From AP-15 sp963712825 (GTDB lineage: Bacteria; Pseudomonadota; Alphaproteobacteria; ATCC43930; CGMCC-115725), in NCBI GenBank assembly GCA_963712825.1, contig CAVQJP010000016.1, positions 930,001-994,000 on the forward strand: a stretch of 64,000 nucleotides of DNA. The letters are read 5' to 3'. Under the pieces are notes generated by a model. It was given only the letters and a program-made list of their open reading frames with translations, was not told the DNA's origin and searched no databases. Below, in pieces: positions 34,137 to 43,278 of this stretch (its first letter is position 1; every line of letters begins with the position of its first letter). The translations under genes were made by a program, and so were the position numbers.

Positions 34137-34760
34137 ATGGCCTTAAAGATTTACGGCGTCGCGCGCTCGCGGGCGTTTCGCACCCTGTGGATGGCGGGCG
34201 AGCTCGGGCTTTCCTACGAGCATGTGAAGACAAATTTCACCGGCGACACCCGCCGGCCCGAATATCTCGCGATCAACCCCAACGGTCATGTGCCGGCGAT
34301 CGACGATGACGGCTTCAGGCTGTGGGAGTCGATGGCGATCAATCTTTATCTGGCCAAAAAACACGGCAGCGGCGCCGGCGGCCTCTATCCGCAAGCTCTC
34401 GAAGACGAGGCGCGGGTCTGGCAGTGGAGCTTTTGGGGCATGACCGAGGTCGAGCGGCCGGCGCTGACCGTGCTGCTGAACCGCATCGGTCCCGAGGACC
34501 AGCGCGACGCCGCCGCGGCCGACGAAGCCGAGCGCGCGCTCGCCGCTCCGCTCAAGGTCCTCGACGCGGCGCTGACCGGCGCACCCTATCTGCTCGGCGA
34601 GCAGTTTACGGTCGCCGACCTCAACCTCGCCGGCATTCTCGCCTGGGCGCGACAGGCGCGAGTCAACCTTGCCGAATTTCCCAAGGCCGAGGCCTGGCTC
34701 AAAGCGTGTCACGACCGGCCGGCGGCGCAGGCCGCGCGGCAGTTGCAACGCGAGGGCTGA
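34137..34760 (+). CDS. Glutathione S-transferase
   Basis: This 207-residue protein has a thioredoxin-like N-domain (MALKIYGVARSRAFRTLWMAGELGL), the cis-proline loop NPNGHVPAIDDDGFRLWESMAINLYLAKKH with the glutathione-binding Glu-Ser, and a helical C-domain with YLLGEQFTVADLNLAGIL (N-cap box of GSTs). It conjugates or reduces with glutathione in the cytosol. AAAGGAGG lies 7 bases before the ATG. A lactonase-type gene starts 3 bases after its stop, suggesting one operon. Confidence 0.9.
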   Translation: MALKIYGVARSRAFRTLWMAGELGLSYEHVKTNFTGDTRRPEYLAINPNGHVPAIDDDGFRLWESMAINLYLAKKHGSGAGGLYPQALEDEARVWQWSFWGMTEVERPALTVLLNRIGPEDQRDAAAADEAERALAAPLKVLDAALTGAPYLLGEQFTVADLNLAGILAWARQARVNLAEFPKAEAWLKACHDRPAAQAARQLQREG

Positions 34761-34763
34761 GCC

Positions 34764-35807
34764 ATGGCCGAAGCCCCGCAAACGGTCGTCTATGTGTCGA
34801 ATGCCGGCAGCAAGGAAATCTTTGTCTTTGCGATGGACCGCGACAGCGGCGACCTGACCGCGATCGAGCGGGCGGCGGTGTCCGGCACCGACAAGCCGTC
34901 GCCGACCAGCATCCCGATGGCGGTCAGCCCCGACCGTCGTTTTCTCTATGCGGCGCTGCGCAGCGAACCCTTCCCGGTGTCGAGCTTTGCGATCGACCCT
35001 GGGAGCGGGAAGCTGACCCATCTCGGCGCCGCGCCGCTCGCCGACAGCATGGCCTATATCGTGACCGATCGGACCGGCCGGTTTCTGCTCGGCGCCTCCT
35101 ACCCCGGCGCCAAGCTGGCGATCAACCCGATCGACGGCTCGGGCCGCGTCGGCGGGCACGCGACCCAGGTATTGCCGACCAAGCCCAAGGCGCATTGCGT
35201 CGTCGTCGACGCCTCGAACCGCTATGTCTACTGCACCAATCTCGGCGGCGACGTGGTCATGCAATTGCGTTTCGATGCCGAGGCCGGCACGGTCTCGCCC
35301 AACACGCCCGCCGTGATTTCGACAAAGCCCAATGCCGGGCCGCGCCATCTGGCGTTTCACCCCAACGGCCGCTTTCTTTATCTGTTGAACGAGACGGACG
35401 CGACGCTCGGCGCCTATGCGGTCGACCCTGCGACCGGCACGCTCAGCGAATTGCAGACGGTGCCGACCCTGCCCCCCGATTTCACCGGCAAGCCCTCCGC
35501 CGCCGACCTGCACGTCACCCCCGACGGGCGGTTCATCTATGCGAGCGAGCGCACCACCAGCATGATCAAGGGTTACCGCCTCGACCCCGAGCGCGGCACC
35601 TTCTCGCGGTGCGGACGATGGCCGACCGAGACGACGCCGCGCGGTTTTGCGATCGACCCGCGCGGGCATTTTCTGATCGCCGCCGGGCTCAGCTCGAATG
35701 CGGTCACGGTCTCGGCGATCGACCAGGAAAACGGCGCCCTCGCCCCGGTCCGGCAATACCGGGTCGGTGAAATGCCCAACTGGATCGAAATCGTCGACCT
35801 GCGCTGA
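34764..35807 (+). CDS. Lactonase-type seven-bladed beta-propeller (3-carboxymuconate cyclase/6-phosphogluconolactonase-like)
   Basis: This 347-residue protein has repeated propeller blades: VVYVSNAGSKEIFVFAMDRDSGDL, then RFLYAALRSEPFPVSSFAID, the conserved histidine region PRHLAFHPNGRFLYLLNE, LHVTPDGRFIYASER and RGFAIDPRGHFLIAAG. This pattern is the lactonase (Pfam Lactonase) family that includes 6-phosphogluconolactonase Pgl and carboxymuconate cyclase. No signal peptide is visible. It starts 3 bases after the GST gene. A close tandem copy with an export signal follows at 35962. Confidence 0.88.
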   Translation: MAEAPQTVVYVSNAGSKEIFVFAMDRDSGDLTAIERAAVSGTDKPSPTSIPMAVSPDRRFLYAALRSEPFPVSSFAIDPGSGKLTHLGAAPLADSMAYIVTDRTGRFLLGASYPGAKLAINPIDGSGRVGGHATQVLPTKPKAHCVVVDASNRYVYCTNLGGDVVMQLRFDAEAGTVSPNTPAVISTKPNAGPRHLAFHPNGRFLYLLNETDATLGAYAVDPATGTLSELQTVPTLPPDFTGKPSAADLHVTPDGRFIYASERTTSMIKGYRLDPERGTFSRCGRWPTETTPRGFAIDPRGHFLIAAGLSSNAVTVSAIDQENGALAPVRQYRVGEMPNWIEIVDLR

Positions 35808-35961
35808 TCCCGCCTTGTCGGCATTCTGCCGGCCGGCCCCTTTCTCTGCGATTGCCGGCGCGCGGGTTCCACCTTCGCGCCGCTTGCGGCGGCAGGTTGA
35901 GTAAGGGGCGGGCGGCGAGGGCGCAATTACTCGGAAAATACACAGGAAAAAGGGGAGGATG

Positions 35962-37102
35962 ATGATCAGAGCAAAGTTGACCCGGCGGCGTATGCTGGCG
36001 GTGGGGCTCGTCGCCGCGGCGCTGCCGAAACCCGTTGCCGGGTGGCGCAGAGCCCTCGCGGACACGACGCCGGATACAGTGGTCTACGTGTCGAACGCCG
36101 GCAGCAAGGAGATCGGCATCTTTGCGATGAACCGCGACAGCGGCGAATTGACGGCGATCGACAAGGTCCCGGTTCCCGGCACCGACAAGCCGTCGCCCGC
36201 CAACATGCCGATGGCGGTGACACCCGATCGCCGGTTCATTTTCGCCGCGTTGCGCAGCGGCAATTTTCCGGCGTCGAGCTTTGCGATCGACCGCGCGACC
36301 GGGCGGCTGACCCATGTCGCGACCACCCCGCTCGCCGACAGCATGGCATACATCATCACCGACCGGACCGGACGGTTTCTGCTCGGCGCGTCTTATCCCG
36401 GCAACAAGCTTACGATCAACCCGATCGACATCGACGGCCATATTGTCGAGAAGACGACCGAGATCATCCCAAACCGGCCGAAGTCGCACTGCATCCTCGT
36501 CGATAAAACAAACAAGTATTGCTACGCGTCGAGCCTTGGCGGCGACATCGTCATGGAGTGGAAGTTCGATCCGGCCAGCGGGACCTTGTCGCCGAACGGG
36601 CCGGGCGCGGTCCACACCAAGCCCGGCGCTGGGCCGCGGCACATGGCGCTCCACCCCAACCAGCGTTTCCTCTATCTGATCACCGAGACCACCGACACAA
36701 TCGGCGCCTACGCCATCGACCCCGCCTCGGGGACGTTGACCGAGCTGCAATTTGTCGACGCGCGTCCCCCTGGTTTTACCGCGCAGCCCGCCGCCGCCGA
36801 TCTGCACGTGACGCCGGACGGCCGGTTTCTCTACGGAAGCGAGCGCAAGACCAGCACCTTGGCCGGCTACCGCATCGATCCCGAAAAAGGCACCCTGTCG
36901 CCCATCGGGCATTGGCCGACCGAAAAGACCCCGCGCGGCTTTAACATCGACCCGCGCGGCCGCTTTCTGCTGTCGGTCGGGCTCGAACTCGAATGCGATG
37001 ACGGTCTACCGCATCGACCGGCAATCGGGGCAGCTCGCCCCCGTCAAGCAATACCCGATGGGACAGATGCCGAACTGGATCGAATTCGTCGACCTGCGAT
37101 AG
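35962..37102 (+). CDS. Exported lactonase-type beta-propeller, tandem copy with late frameshift
   Basis: This copy is highly similar to the gene at 34764 (NAGSKEIGIFAMNRDSGEL, FLLGASYPGNKLTINPID) but has an added N-terminal signal with a twin-arginine-like start (TRRRMLAVGLVAAAL). AGGGGAGG precedes the ATG. Near 36981-36992 the frame shifts by one base compared with its paralogue. The open frame then reads unrelated sequence to 37182, whereas the other frame restores the expected last blade (SNAMTVYRIDRQ to MPNWIEFVDLR) and stops at 37102. It is probably a recent mutation or a base-call error. If exported by Tat, it works in the periplasm. Confidence 0.82.
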
Positions 37103-37325
37103 GCGACCCTATGGATGCGATGTCGAGGGGAAAGCCGGCGGAACGCGCAGCGAGACCACGGTTGCGCCGTCCCTCCGCTTGAGCCAGGCCGCGATCGACT
37201 GAAACTGCGGGCCGGATGCGCAATATGGGTCATCGTCGTTGCGAACCTCGCCGCAGCATGTTTGACTCGCTCTGCCAGCGGCGACGGTCTGGGTTGCAGC
37301 AGGGTTGCGATCGACGGAAGCGGGC

Positions 37326-38093
37326 ATGAAGCAGCCATCGAGCGCGGGGGCGCAGCAGATGACGCCCCTCGGCCGCAAGCTCACCTGGTTCGGCGAACTG
37401 TCTGCCGAAGATATCGCGGTGCTCGACACGCTGCATGCCACGACCCGCCTGGTGCGCCGCAACCGCGACATCGTCAGCGAGGGCCGTAACTACGAGACGC
37501 TGTTTGTGCTGCAGCAGGGGTGCGCCATCCGTTACCGCGTTCTGCACGACGGGCGGCGGCAGATATTGAACATCCTGCTCCCAGGCGATTTTGTCGGCTT
37601 TCCCGGCTGCTTTTTTGAGAACGCGCTCTACGCGATCACCGCCCTCTCTGACGTCGTTGTCTGCCCGGTGCCGTTCGCGGTGCTGATCGGCCTGTTTGAG
37701 CACCGTCCGCGATTGGCGGCGACGATCTTTTGGTCTTTCGCCTGTGAGGCTGCAATCTATGCCGAACGCCTGATCGACATCGGGCGGCGCTCGGCCATCG
37801 AGCGTGTCGCCCATTTTTTGCTGGAGCTGCTGACGAGGTTGCGAACCGTCGGCCTGGCGGACGAGAATTCTTATCACATGCCGTTGACCCAGGAGCTGAT
37901 CGCCGATGCGCTCGGCCTGAGCGTTCCCCACGTCAACCGCACGTTGCGGCAGCTTCGCGACGACGGTCTCGTCACCATCGAAGAGCAGCGCGTCGTGGTC
38001 AACGACATCGACGCGATGTCGGCGCTGGCTGATTTCGAGAGAAGCTATCTGAGCCGATTTCGCATCCCGGCTTCGCTGGTCGGGGGGCCGTGA
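37326..38093 (+). CDS. Crp/Fnr-family transcriptional regulator
   Basis: This 255-residue protein has an N-terminal cyclic-nucleotide-like sensor domain (ETLFVLQQGCAIRYRVLHDGRRQILNILLPGDFVGF) and a C-terminal Crp helix-turn-helix (LTQELIADALGLSVPHVNRTLRQLRDDGLV). The N-terminal cysteine cluster that binds the oxygen-sensing 4Fe-4S centre of FNR is absent. Effector unknown. GGAAG precedes the ATG at 37326. It lies between the lactonase pair and an MFS carrier on the same strand. Confidence 0.9.
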   Translation: MKQPSSAGAQQMTPLGRKLTWFGELSAEDIAVLDTLHATTRLVRRNRDIVSEGRNYETLFVLQQGCAIRYRVLHDGRRQILNILLPGDFVGFPGCFFENALYAITALSDVVVCPVPFAVLIGLFEHRPRLAATIFWSFACEAAIYAERLIDIGRRSAIERVAHFLLELLTRLRTVGLADENSYHMPLTQELIADALGLSVPHVNRTLRQLRDDGLVTIEEQRVVVNDIDAMSALADFERSYLSRFRIPASLVGGP

Positions 38094-38427
38094 CCGGTCT
38101 TGCTGCCGCGCCGGACGGCGCGTAACCACGGTTCTCCGCGCCCCTCAAGCACCCGGCAACACCTCTCTCGACACGATCAGGGTCCCGCCTGCCAAGCTCC
38201 GGCCGACGCGATCCGTCTCGAAACGGCGCGAAGGCTCAGGGAGGGCCGCTACCAGTCCGCCGGACATGTCCGGGTTAATCTGAATCATTCATCTATGTGA
38301 AAGACAGCGGTCCCGGCACCGATCTAAGTGCCGATTGGGCCGCGCGAGCATCCGAGTGAATGGGGCGCCCAAGCCCTCTGCGGAGGATCGCGGGGCCGGC
38401 GCGCGGCTGCGAAGGGAGGAGCGCACG
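38094..38427. other. Intergenic region before the second aromatic-acid carrier
   Basis: No gene is supported in these ~330 bases. A perfect 14-bp palindrome CCGGACATGTCCGG lies at 38260-38273, about 155 bases before the carrier ATG, and could be an operator, perhaps for the neighbouring Crp/Fnr or another dimeric regulator. Confidence 0.45.
38260..38273. promoter_or_regulatory. Perfect 14-bp palindrome, candidate operator
   Basis: CCGGACATGTCCGG is fully self-complementary and lies between the Crp/Fnr gene and the MFS gene. It does not resemble the usual TTGAT-N4-ATCAA FNR box. Assignment to a regulator is not possible from sequence alone. Confidence 0.35.
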
Positions 38428-39843
38428 ATGACCGCCAGTCCGACTGATTCGATCGGCGCCGAGGTGATCCCGGCCAGCCATGTGCTCGGGCGCAAGCTCG
38501 ACAGCATTCCGCTCAGCGCCTATCACGTCGTCATAATCCTGGTGCTCGGGTTCGTCGGCTTTATCGAGGGGTACGACCTGGCGCTGACCGGGTCGCTGCT
38601 GGTGCTGGCCAAAGGACCGCTGCATATGAGCCCCGACGCAGTGCGCGCGCTGGCCACCTGGCCTACTTTTCTCGTCGTCATCGGCGGGTTTGCGGCGGCG
38701 GCGATGTCCGACCGCGTTAGCCGTCTTGCCGTGATGCAGGTCGGCGTCATTCTCAGCACCTTGTGCACCCTCCTGATCCTGCTGGTGCACAGTTTCGAGC
38801 AGCTGTTCATCTTGCGGCTGATCACCGGCTTCTTTCTCGGCTTTACGATCTCGGCCCCATTCCCGATCGCCGCCGAGCTGATGCCGGCGCAGCACCGGCG
38901 CACCTACGCCGCGATATACGAAACCATGCTTGCGATGGCATTCACCTCGCTGCCGTTTGTCGGCTTTGTCCTGGCCGACCACCCGCGGGGCTTTCAGCTG
39001 GTCGGGTTGCCGGGTGGTGTGACCCTGTTTATCGCCCCGGTGCTGATTTATTTCCTGATACCCGAGAGTCCGCGCTGGCTGTTGCGGCGAGGCCGGACTC
39101 AGGACGCGATCGACAGCGTCAACCTGATCATCAGGCGGTGCGGCGGCCGCGTCGCACCGATGACCGCTGCCGAGCTCGGAACCGGCCGCGAGAGGGTGCG
39201 GGAGCAGCTGCCGCCGTTCTGGAAGCTGTTTGCCCCGGGTCAGCTGCGCTGGACCGCAACCGGTATTCTGTGCGGCATCTGCGCCGGGACGGTCTATTAC
39301 TTGATCGCAATCCTGTTGCCGAAAGCGTTGGTCAGCCAGGGCGCCGCCGTCGCCCTGAGCTTCGGATTAAGCTCGCTGGTGTTCGCGGCCAGCATCCCGG
39401 GCAAGCTGTTCAACGGCTTCATCATGGAAATCATTGGACGGCGCTGGACGATCACCGGCGCTTTTCTGCTGTCGATACCCGGTCTGCTGCTGATGGTGCT
39501 GGCGCATCGCGCCGGTTCGGCCGCAACCATTGTGTTCAGCGCCGGCGCGTTGATCACCGGGTTCACCACCCTGTCCATCTTCCCCGCGGTGCGGATGTAC
39601 CTGTCCGAACAGTTCCCGACCGCGTTGCGCGGGCGCGGGCACTTTTTCGGCGAATCGTTCGGCCGAATTTTCGCCGGGGTGATCGCCCCCTTTGTGATGG
39701 TCTCGCACACCGCCTCGCCGACGATCTTCTTTGGTACGATGATCGTCATGGTCCTGATCGGCGCCTGCATTCCGTTCGCGCTCGGCCGAGAAACCTTGGG
39801 CAATCTCGAAACCTTCACCGAGGCCCTTCCGGAGCTCGCCTGA
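38428..39843 (+). CDS. MFS transporter, aromatic acid:H+ symporter-like (second copy)
   Basis: This 471-residue, 12-helix carrier is a paralogue of the one at 1603-3015: VLGRKLDSIPLSAYH, VGFIEGYDLALTGSLLVLAKGPLH, IAAELMPAQHRRTY and YLSEQFPTALRGRGHFFGES are shared with few changes. GYD in helix 1 and the RxxxEQFPTxxRGxG box match the AAHS group that imports benzoate- or protocatechuate-like acids. AAGGGAGGA lies 7 bases before ATG 38428; the frame upstream is open but not conserved. Confidence 0.87.
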   Translation: MTASPTDSIGAEVIPASHVLGRKLDSIPLSAYHVVIILVLGFVGFIEGYDLALTGSLLVLAKGPLHMSPDAVRALATWPTFLVVIGGFAAAAMSDRVSRLAVMQVGVILSTLCTLLILLVHSFEQLFILRLITGFFLGFTISAPFPIAAELMPAQHRRTYAAIYETMLAMAFTSLPFVGFVLADHPRGFQLVGLPGGVTLFIAPVLIYFLIPESPRWLLRRGRTQDAIDSVNLIIRRCGGRVAPMTAAELGTGRERVREQLPPFWKLFAPGQLRWTATGILCGICAGTVYYLIAILLPKALVSQGAAVALSFGLSSLVFAASIPGKLFNGFIMEIIGRRWTITGAFLLSIPGLLLMVLAHRAGSAATIVFSAGALITGFTTLSIFPAVRMYLSEQFPTALRGRGHFFGESFGRIFAGVIAPFVMVSHTASPTIFFGTMIVMVLIGACIPFALGRETLGNLETFTEALPELA

Positions 39844-39948
39844 ACGCGGGTCGGCTGCGGGTCGGGGTACGCTCGGCCCGTCGCCAGCATCCGCATCGGA
39901 TCGGCCAAGCATGCTCTCGCTGCCTGACATAAAAAGGGCACCGCCGCG

Positions 39949-40176
39949 ATGCAGCACTTCTTCTCACGCCGCAACCCCTTGCGGGAGCCGTTGCTGCGCC
40001 GCCTCGACCGCGCCGCCGGCCAACTCAATCCATTTCTGATGGTAATCGCGATCGGCCTTGCCGTGCTTGTCGGCTCTTGCCTGATCGCGCTGTTGGATAC
40101 CGGAAGCCTGGCGGTAAACCGGCGCGGTCCGGGCTCGACGATCGCAGCGCCCGCAACCGCCGCAGCGCCTTACTAG
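39949..40176 (+). CDS. Small single-pass membrane protein
   Basis: This 75-residue protein has a basic N-terminal part (SRRNPLREPLLRRLDRAAG) and one hydrophobic helix (FLMVIAIGLAVLVGSCLIALL), then a short Ala/Pro-rich tail. The charge pattern suggests an inner-membrane protein with its N-terminus in the cytosol. I do not recognise the family. Its stop overlaps the convergent phoB stop by 3 bases. AAAGGG lies 12 bases before the ATG. Confidence 0.55.
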   Translation: MQHFFSRRNPLREPLLRRLDRAAGQLNPFLMVIAIGLAVLVGSCLIALLDTGSLAVNRRGPGSTIAAPATAAAPY

Positions 40177-40868
40177 CGAGCTTCGAGATCGAGGGCGTAG
40201 CCGGCAGAACGGACCGTGCGCACAAGATCGGCGCCGCCATCGGCGTTGAGCGCCTTGCGCAGCCGGCGGATGTGCACGTCGACGGTCCGCGCTTCGACAT
40301 AGACGTCGTGGCCCCAGACCGCGTCGAGCAATTGCTCGCGCGAAAACACCCGCCCCGGATGCTGCATCAGGTGGCGCAGCAGGCGAAATTCGGTTGGGCC
40401 GAGATGGATCGGCTTGTCCACTCGCGACACCCGATGAGCCGCGAGGTCCATCGTCACCTCGCCGAATTGCAATGTCTCCTCGGCGGCGTTGGGCTGGGCG
40501 CGGCGTATCACCGCGCGCAATCGAGCGCTCAGCTCGCGCAGGCTGAACGGCTTGGGAATGTAGTCGTCGGCGCCGCTGTCGAGCCCGCGCACCCGGTCCG
40601 CTTCCTCGCCGCGCGCGGTCAGCATGACGACGGGCAGCGCGCGGGTCTGTGCGGAGCGCCGGATCTGGCGGCAGACTTCGATGCCGGAAACCAGCGGCAG
40701 CATCCAATCGAGCAGCACGATGTCGGGTTTGCGCTCGGCAATGCGCATCAGCGCCTCTTCGCCGTCGCCCGCCTCGGCGACCTCGAAACCGTCCTTTTCG
40801 AGATTGTAGCGCAGCAGGGTGACGAGCGGCGCCTCGTCTTCGACGATCAGGACGAGCGGGCGGGTCAT
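40173..40868 (-). CDS. phoB: Phosphate regulon response regulator PhoB
   Basis: This 231-residue OmpR-class regulator has a receiver domain with the acidic pair in IVEDEAPL, the phosphorylated Asp in VLLDWMLP, Thr in VVMLTARG and Lys in DDYIPKPFS. Its winged helix domain ends HDVYVEARTVDVHIRRLRKALNADGGADLVRTVRSAGYALD, a hallmark of PhoB. Phosphorylated PhoB activates Pho-box promoters under phosphate limitation. It is the last gene of the pst operon and overlaps phoU by 4 bases (ATGA). The sensor PhoR gene is not in this window. Confidence 0.94.
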   Translation of the reverse strand: MTRPLVLIVEDEAPLVTLLRYNLEKDGFEVAEAGDGEEALMRIAERKPDIVLLDWMLPLVSGIEVCRQIRRSAQTRALPVVMLTARGEEADRVRGLDSGADDYIPKPFSLRELSARLRAVIRRAQPNAAEETLQFGEVTMDLAAHRVSRVDKPIHLGPTEFRLLRHLMQHPGRVFSREQLLDAVWGHDVYVEARTVDVHIRRLRKALNADGGADLVRTVRSAGYALDLEAR

Positions 40869-41587
40869 GCCTGGGTCCGGCCCGGCGGCACGATTTCGAG
40901 GGACGAATTGTCGCCCTTCGGCCGTTTTTGGGTCAACGGGGTGCCGTGCACCAGGAAATAGAGGTCCTCGGCGATATTGGTCGCATGGTCGCCGATCCGC
41001 TCGATGTTCTTGGCCATGAACAAAAGATGCGTCGAGGCGCTGATGTTGCGCGGGTCTTCCATCATGTAGGTCAACAGCTCGCGAAACAGGCTCGCATACA
41101 TCTCGTCGAGCTCTTCGTCGCGCATCCACACGGCGTAGGCCTTGTCGGCGTCGCGCGCCACATAGGCGTCGATCACATCCCTGACCAGCGTTTCCGCCAG
41201 CCGCGCCATCCGCGGCAGCGCATAGACCGGCTGCACCGGCGGCGACTGGTCGAGAATGATCGACCGCTTCGCGACATTTGCGGCGTAGTCGCAAATCCGC
41301 TCGAGGTCGCTGCCGATCTTGATCGCCGAAAAGATCTCGCGCAGGTCGCGCGCCATCGGCTGGCGCAGCGCCAGGAGCCGCACCGCCAGATTGTCGAGCT
41401 CGTGCTGGAGCTGGTCGACCCTGGCGTCGGTCTCGACGACGCTGGCGGCGAGATCGCTGTCGCGTTCGACGACCGCCTCGATCGCCGTCGCGAGCTGGCT
41501 TTCGGCGAGCCCGCCCATTTCGGTGATCGTGTTGTTGAGTCGACGCAATTCCTCGTCGTAGCTTTTGATGATGTGCTCGGAAGACAT
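40865..41587 (-). CDS. phoU: Phosphate signalling protein PhoU
   Basis: This 240-residue all-helical protein carries two PhoU repeats with the metal-binding signatures ELDNLAVRLLALRQPMARDLREI and ISASTHLLFMAKNIERIGDHATNIAE. PhoU links the PstSCAB transporter to PhoR and keeps the regulon off when phosphate is plentiful. GAAGGGT lies before ATG 41587. It sits between pstB and phoB with a 4-base overlap to phoB. Confidence 0.95.
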   Translation of the reverse strand: MSSEHIIKSYDEELRRLNNTITEMGGLAESQLATAIEAVVERDSDLAASVVETDARVDQLQHELDNLAVRLLALRQPMARDLREIFSAIKIGSDLERICDYAANVAKRSIILDQSPPVQPVYALPRMARLAETLVRDVIDAYVARDADKAYAVWMRDEELDEMYASLFRELLTYMMEDPRNISASTHLLFMAKNIERIGDHATNIAEDLYFLVHGTPLTQKRPKGDNSSLEIVPPGRTQA

Positions 41588-41607
41588 GTGCGGCACCCTT
41601 CCCTGGG

Positions 41608-42435
41608 TCAGCCGAAGCGGCCGGTGATGTAGTCTTCGGTCCGCCGCTGCTTCGGGTGGGTAAAGATGGTCTCGGTTTCGTCGAATTCGACCAGCTCGCC
41701 GAGATACATGAAGGCGGTGTAGTCCGAGCTGCGCGCCGCCTGCTGCATATTATGGGTGACGATCGCGATGCAGTAATCGGGCTTGAGCTCGGCGATCAGC
41801 TCCTCGATGCGCTGGGTCGAGATCGGGTCGAGCGCCGACGCCGGCTCGTCGAGCAGCAATATCTCTGGCCTGACTGCAATCGCCCGCGCGATGCACAGCC
41901 GCTGCTGCTGACCGCCCGACAGACCGAGACCGCTCTGCTTCAGCTTGTCCTTGACCTCGTCCCACAAGGCGGCGCGGCGCAACGCCAATTCAATGCGGTC
42001 GTCGAGCTCTGAAGCCGGCAATTTTTCGTAAAGACGGATGCCGAAGGCGATGTTGTCGCGGATCGACATCGGAAACGGTGTCGGCTTCTGAAAAACCATG
42101 CCGATCTTGGCGCGGAGCAGATTGAGGTCGAGCCCCGGCGACAGGATGTTCTCGCCGTCGACCAGCACTTCGCCGGTCGCGCGCTGGCCGGGGTAGAGCT
42201 GATAAATTCGATTGAGAACGCGCAGCAGGGTGGACTTGCCGCAGCCGGAGGGGCCGATAAACGCCGTCACGCTTTTGTCATGGATCGACAGGTTGACGTT
42301 TTTCAGCGCCTGCGAAGCTCCGTAATAAAAATTTACGTTGCGAATTTCCACCTTCTGGCGGGACGCCGGCGCTGGGTCGGAGTGGGTCGAGATCGGCGGC
42401 ATCGTCTGGATCGCAGCAGTCGAAAGAGGGCTCAT
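41608..42435 (-). CDS. pstB: Phosphate ABC transporter ATP-binding protein PstB
   Basis: This 275-residue ATPase has Walker A GPSGCGKST, the signature LSGGQQQR, Walker B ILLLDEPASALDP and the switch histidine in IVTHNMQQA. NVNFYYGASQALKNVNL and FQKPTPFPMSI are PstB-specific. It powers phosphate uptake by PstCA. The start overlaps the pstA stop by 4 bases; the longer open frame upstream is inside pstA and is not used. Confidence 0.96.
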   Translation of the reverse strand: MSPLSTAAIQTMPPISTHSDPAPASRQKVEIRNVNFYYGASQALKNVNLSIHDKSVTAFIGPSGCGKSTLLRVLNRIYQLYPGQRATGEVLVDGENILSPGLDLNLLRAKIGMVFQKPTPFPMSIRDNIAFGIRLYEKLPASELDDRIELALRRAALWDEVKDKLKQSGLGLSGGQQQRLCIARAIAVRPEILLLDEPASALDPISTQRIEELIAELKPDYCIAIVTHNMQQAARSSDYTAFMYLGELVEFDETETIFTHPKQRRTEDYITGRFG

Positions 42436-43274
42436 GGCTTGAACGTGCTCCACGAGGCGAGCAGGCGCGCGCCGATGTTGAGACAAAGCACGGCGACCGT
42501 GATCAGCAACGCCCCGCCCCAGGCCAGCGTTTGCCAGTCGGCATAGGGGCTCATCGCGAACTGAAAGATCACGACCGGCAGATTGGCCATTGGGGCGTTC
42601 AGGTCGGTGCTCCAGAACTGGTTGTTGAGCGCCGTAAACAGCAAGGGTGCGGTCTCGCCGGCGATGCGCGCGACCGCCAGAATGACACCGGTCAGCATCC
42701 CCTGGATCGCCGCCCGGTAGGAGACCATCGTGATCACCTTCCATTTCGGCGTGCCCAGCGCCGAGGCCGCCTCGCGCAGTGCGTTCGGCACCAGGTTCAG
42801 CATGTCCTCGGTGGTCCGCACCACGACCGGGACGACGATGATCGCCAGCGCGACCGCACCCGCCCAGGCCGAAAAATGGCCCATGCGCACAACCATGATT
42901 TCGTAGACAAAGAGCCCGACGATGATCGACGGTGCGCTCAGCAGGATGTCATTGATAAAGCGGACGACTTCGCCAAAGCGGCCGCCCCGGCTGTATTCGG
43001 CGAGAAAGGTGCCGGCAAGAATCCCGGTCGGGGTTCCGATCAACGTCGCGAGCGCCGTCATCACGACGCTGCCGAAGATCGCGTTCAACAGCCCGCCGCT
43101 GTTGCCGGGCGGCGGCGTCATCTGGCTGAAGAGGGCCGGGGTGATCGCCGCGACGCCGTTGACCAGCAGGGTCCACAGCACCAGCGCGAGCCATAACAGG
43201 CCAAAGCCGGTCGCGGCGACCGACAGGCCCATGACCACGGCATTGACCAGGCGGCGCCGCGCGTAAGGGGCCAT
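42432..43274 (-). CDS. pstA: Phosphate ABC transporter permease PstA
   Basis: This 280-residue permease has six predicted helices and the ABC-permease EAA loop LREAASALGTPKWKVITMVSYRAAIQGMLTG. GGLLNAIFGSVVMTALATLIGTPTGILAGTFLAEY is typical of PstA. With PstC it forms the phosphate channel in the inner membrane. It starts 4 bases after pstC and overlaps pstB. Confidence 0.95.
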   Translation of the reverse strand: MAPYARRRLVNAVVMGLSVAATGFGLLWLALVLWTLLVNGVAAITPALFSQMTPPPGNSGGLLNAIFGSVVMTALATLIGTPTGILAGTFLAEYSRGGRFGEVVRFINDILLSAPSIIVGLFVYEIMVVRMGHFSAWAGAVALAIIVVPVVVRTTEDMLNLVPNALREAASALGTPKWKVITMVSYRAAIQGMLTGVILAVARIAGETAPLLFTALNNQFWSTDLNAPMANLPVVIFQFAMSPYADWQTLAWGGALLITVAVLCLNIGARLLASWSTFKP

Positions 43275-43278
43275 CGGC

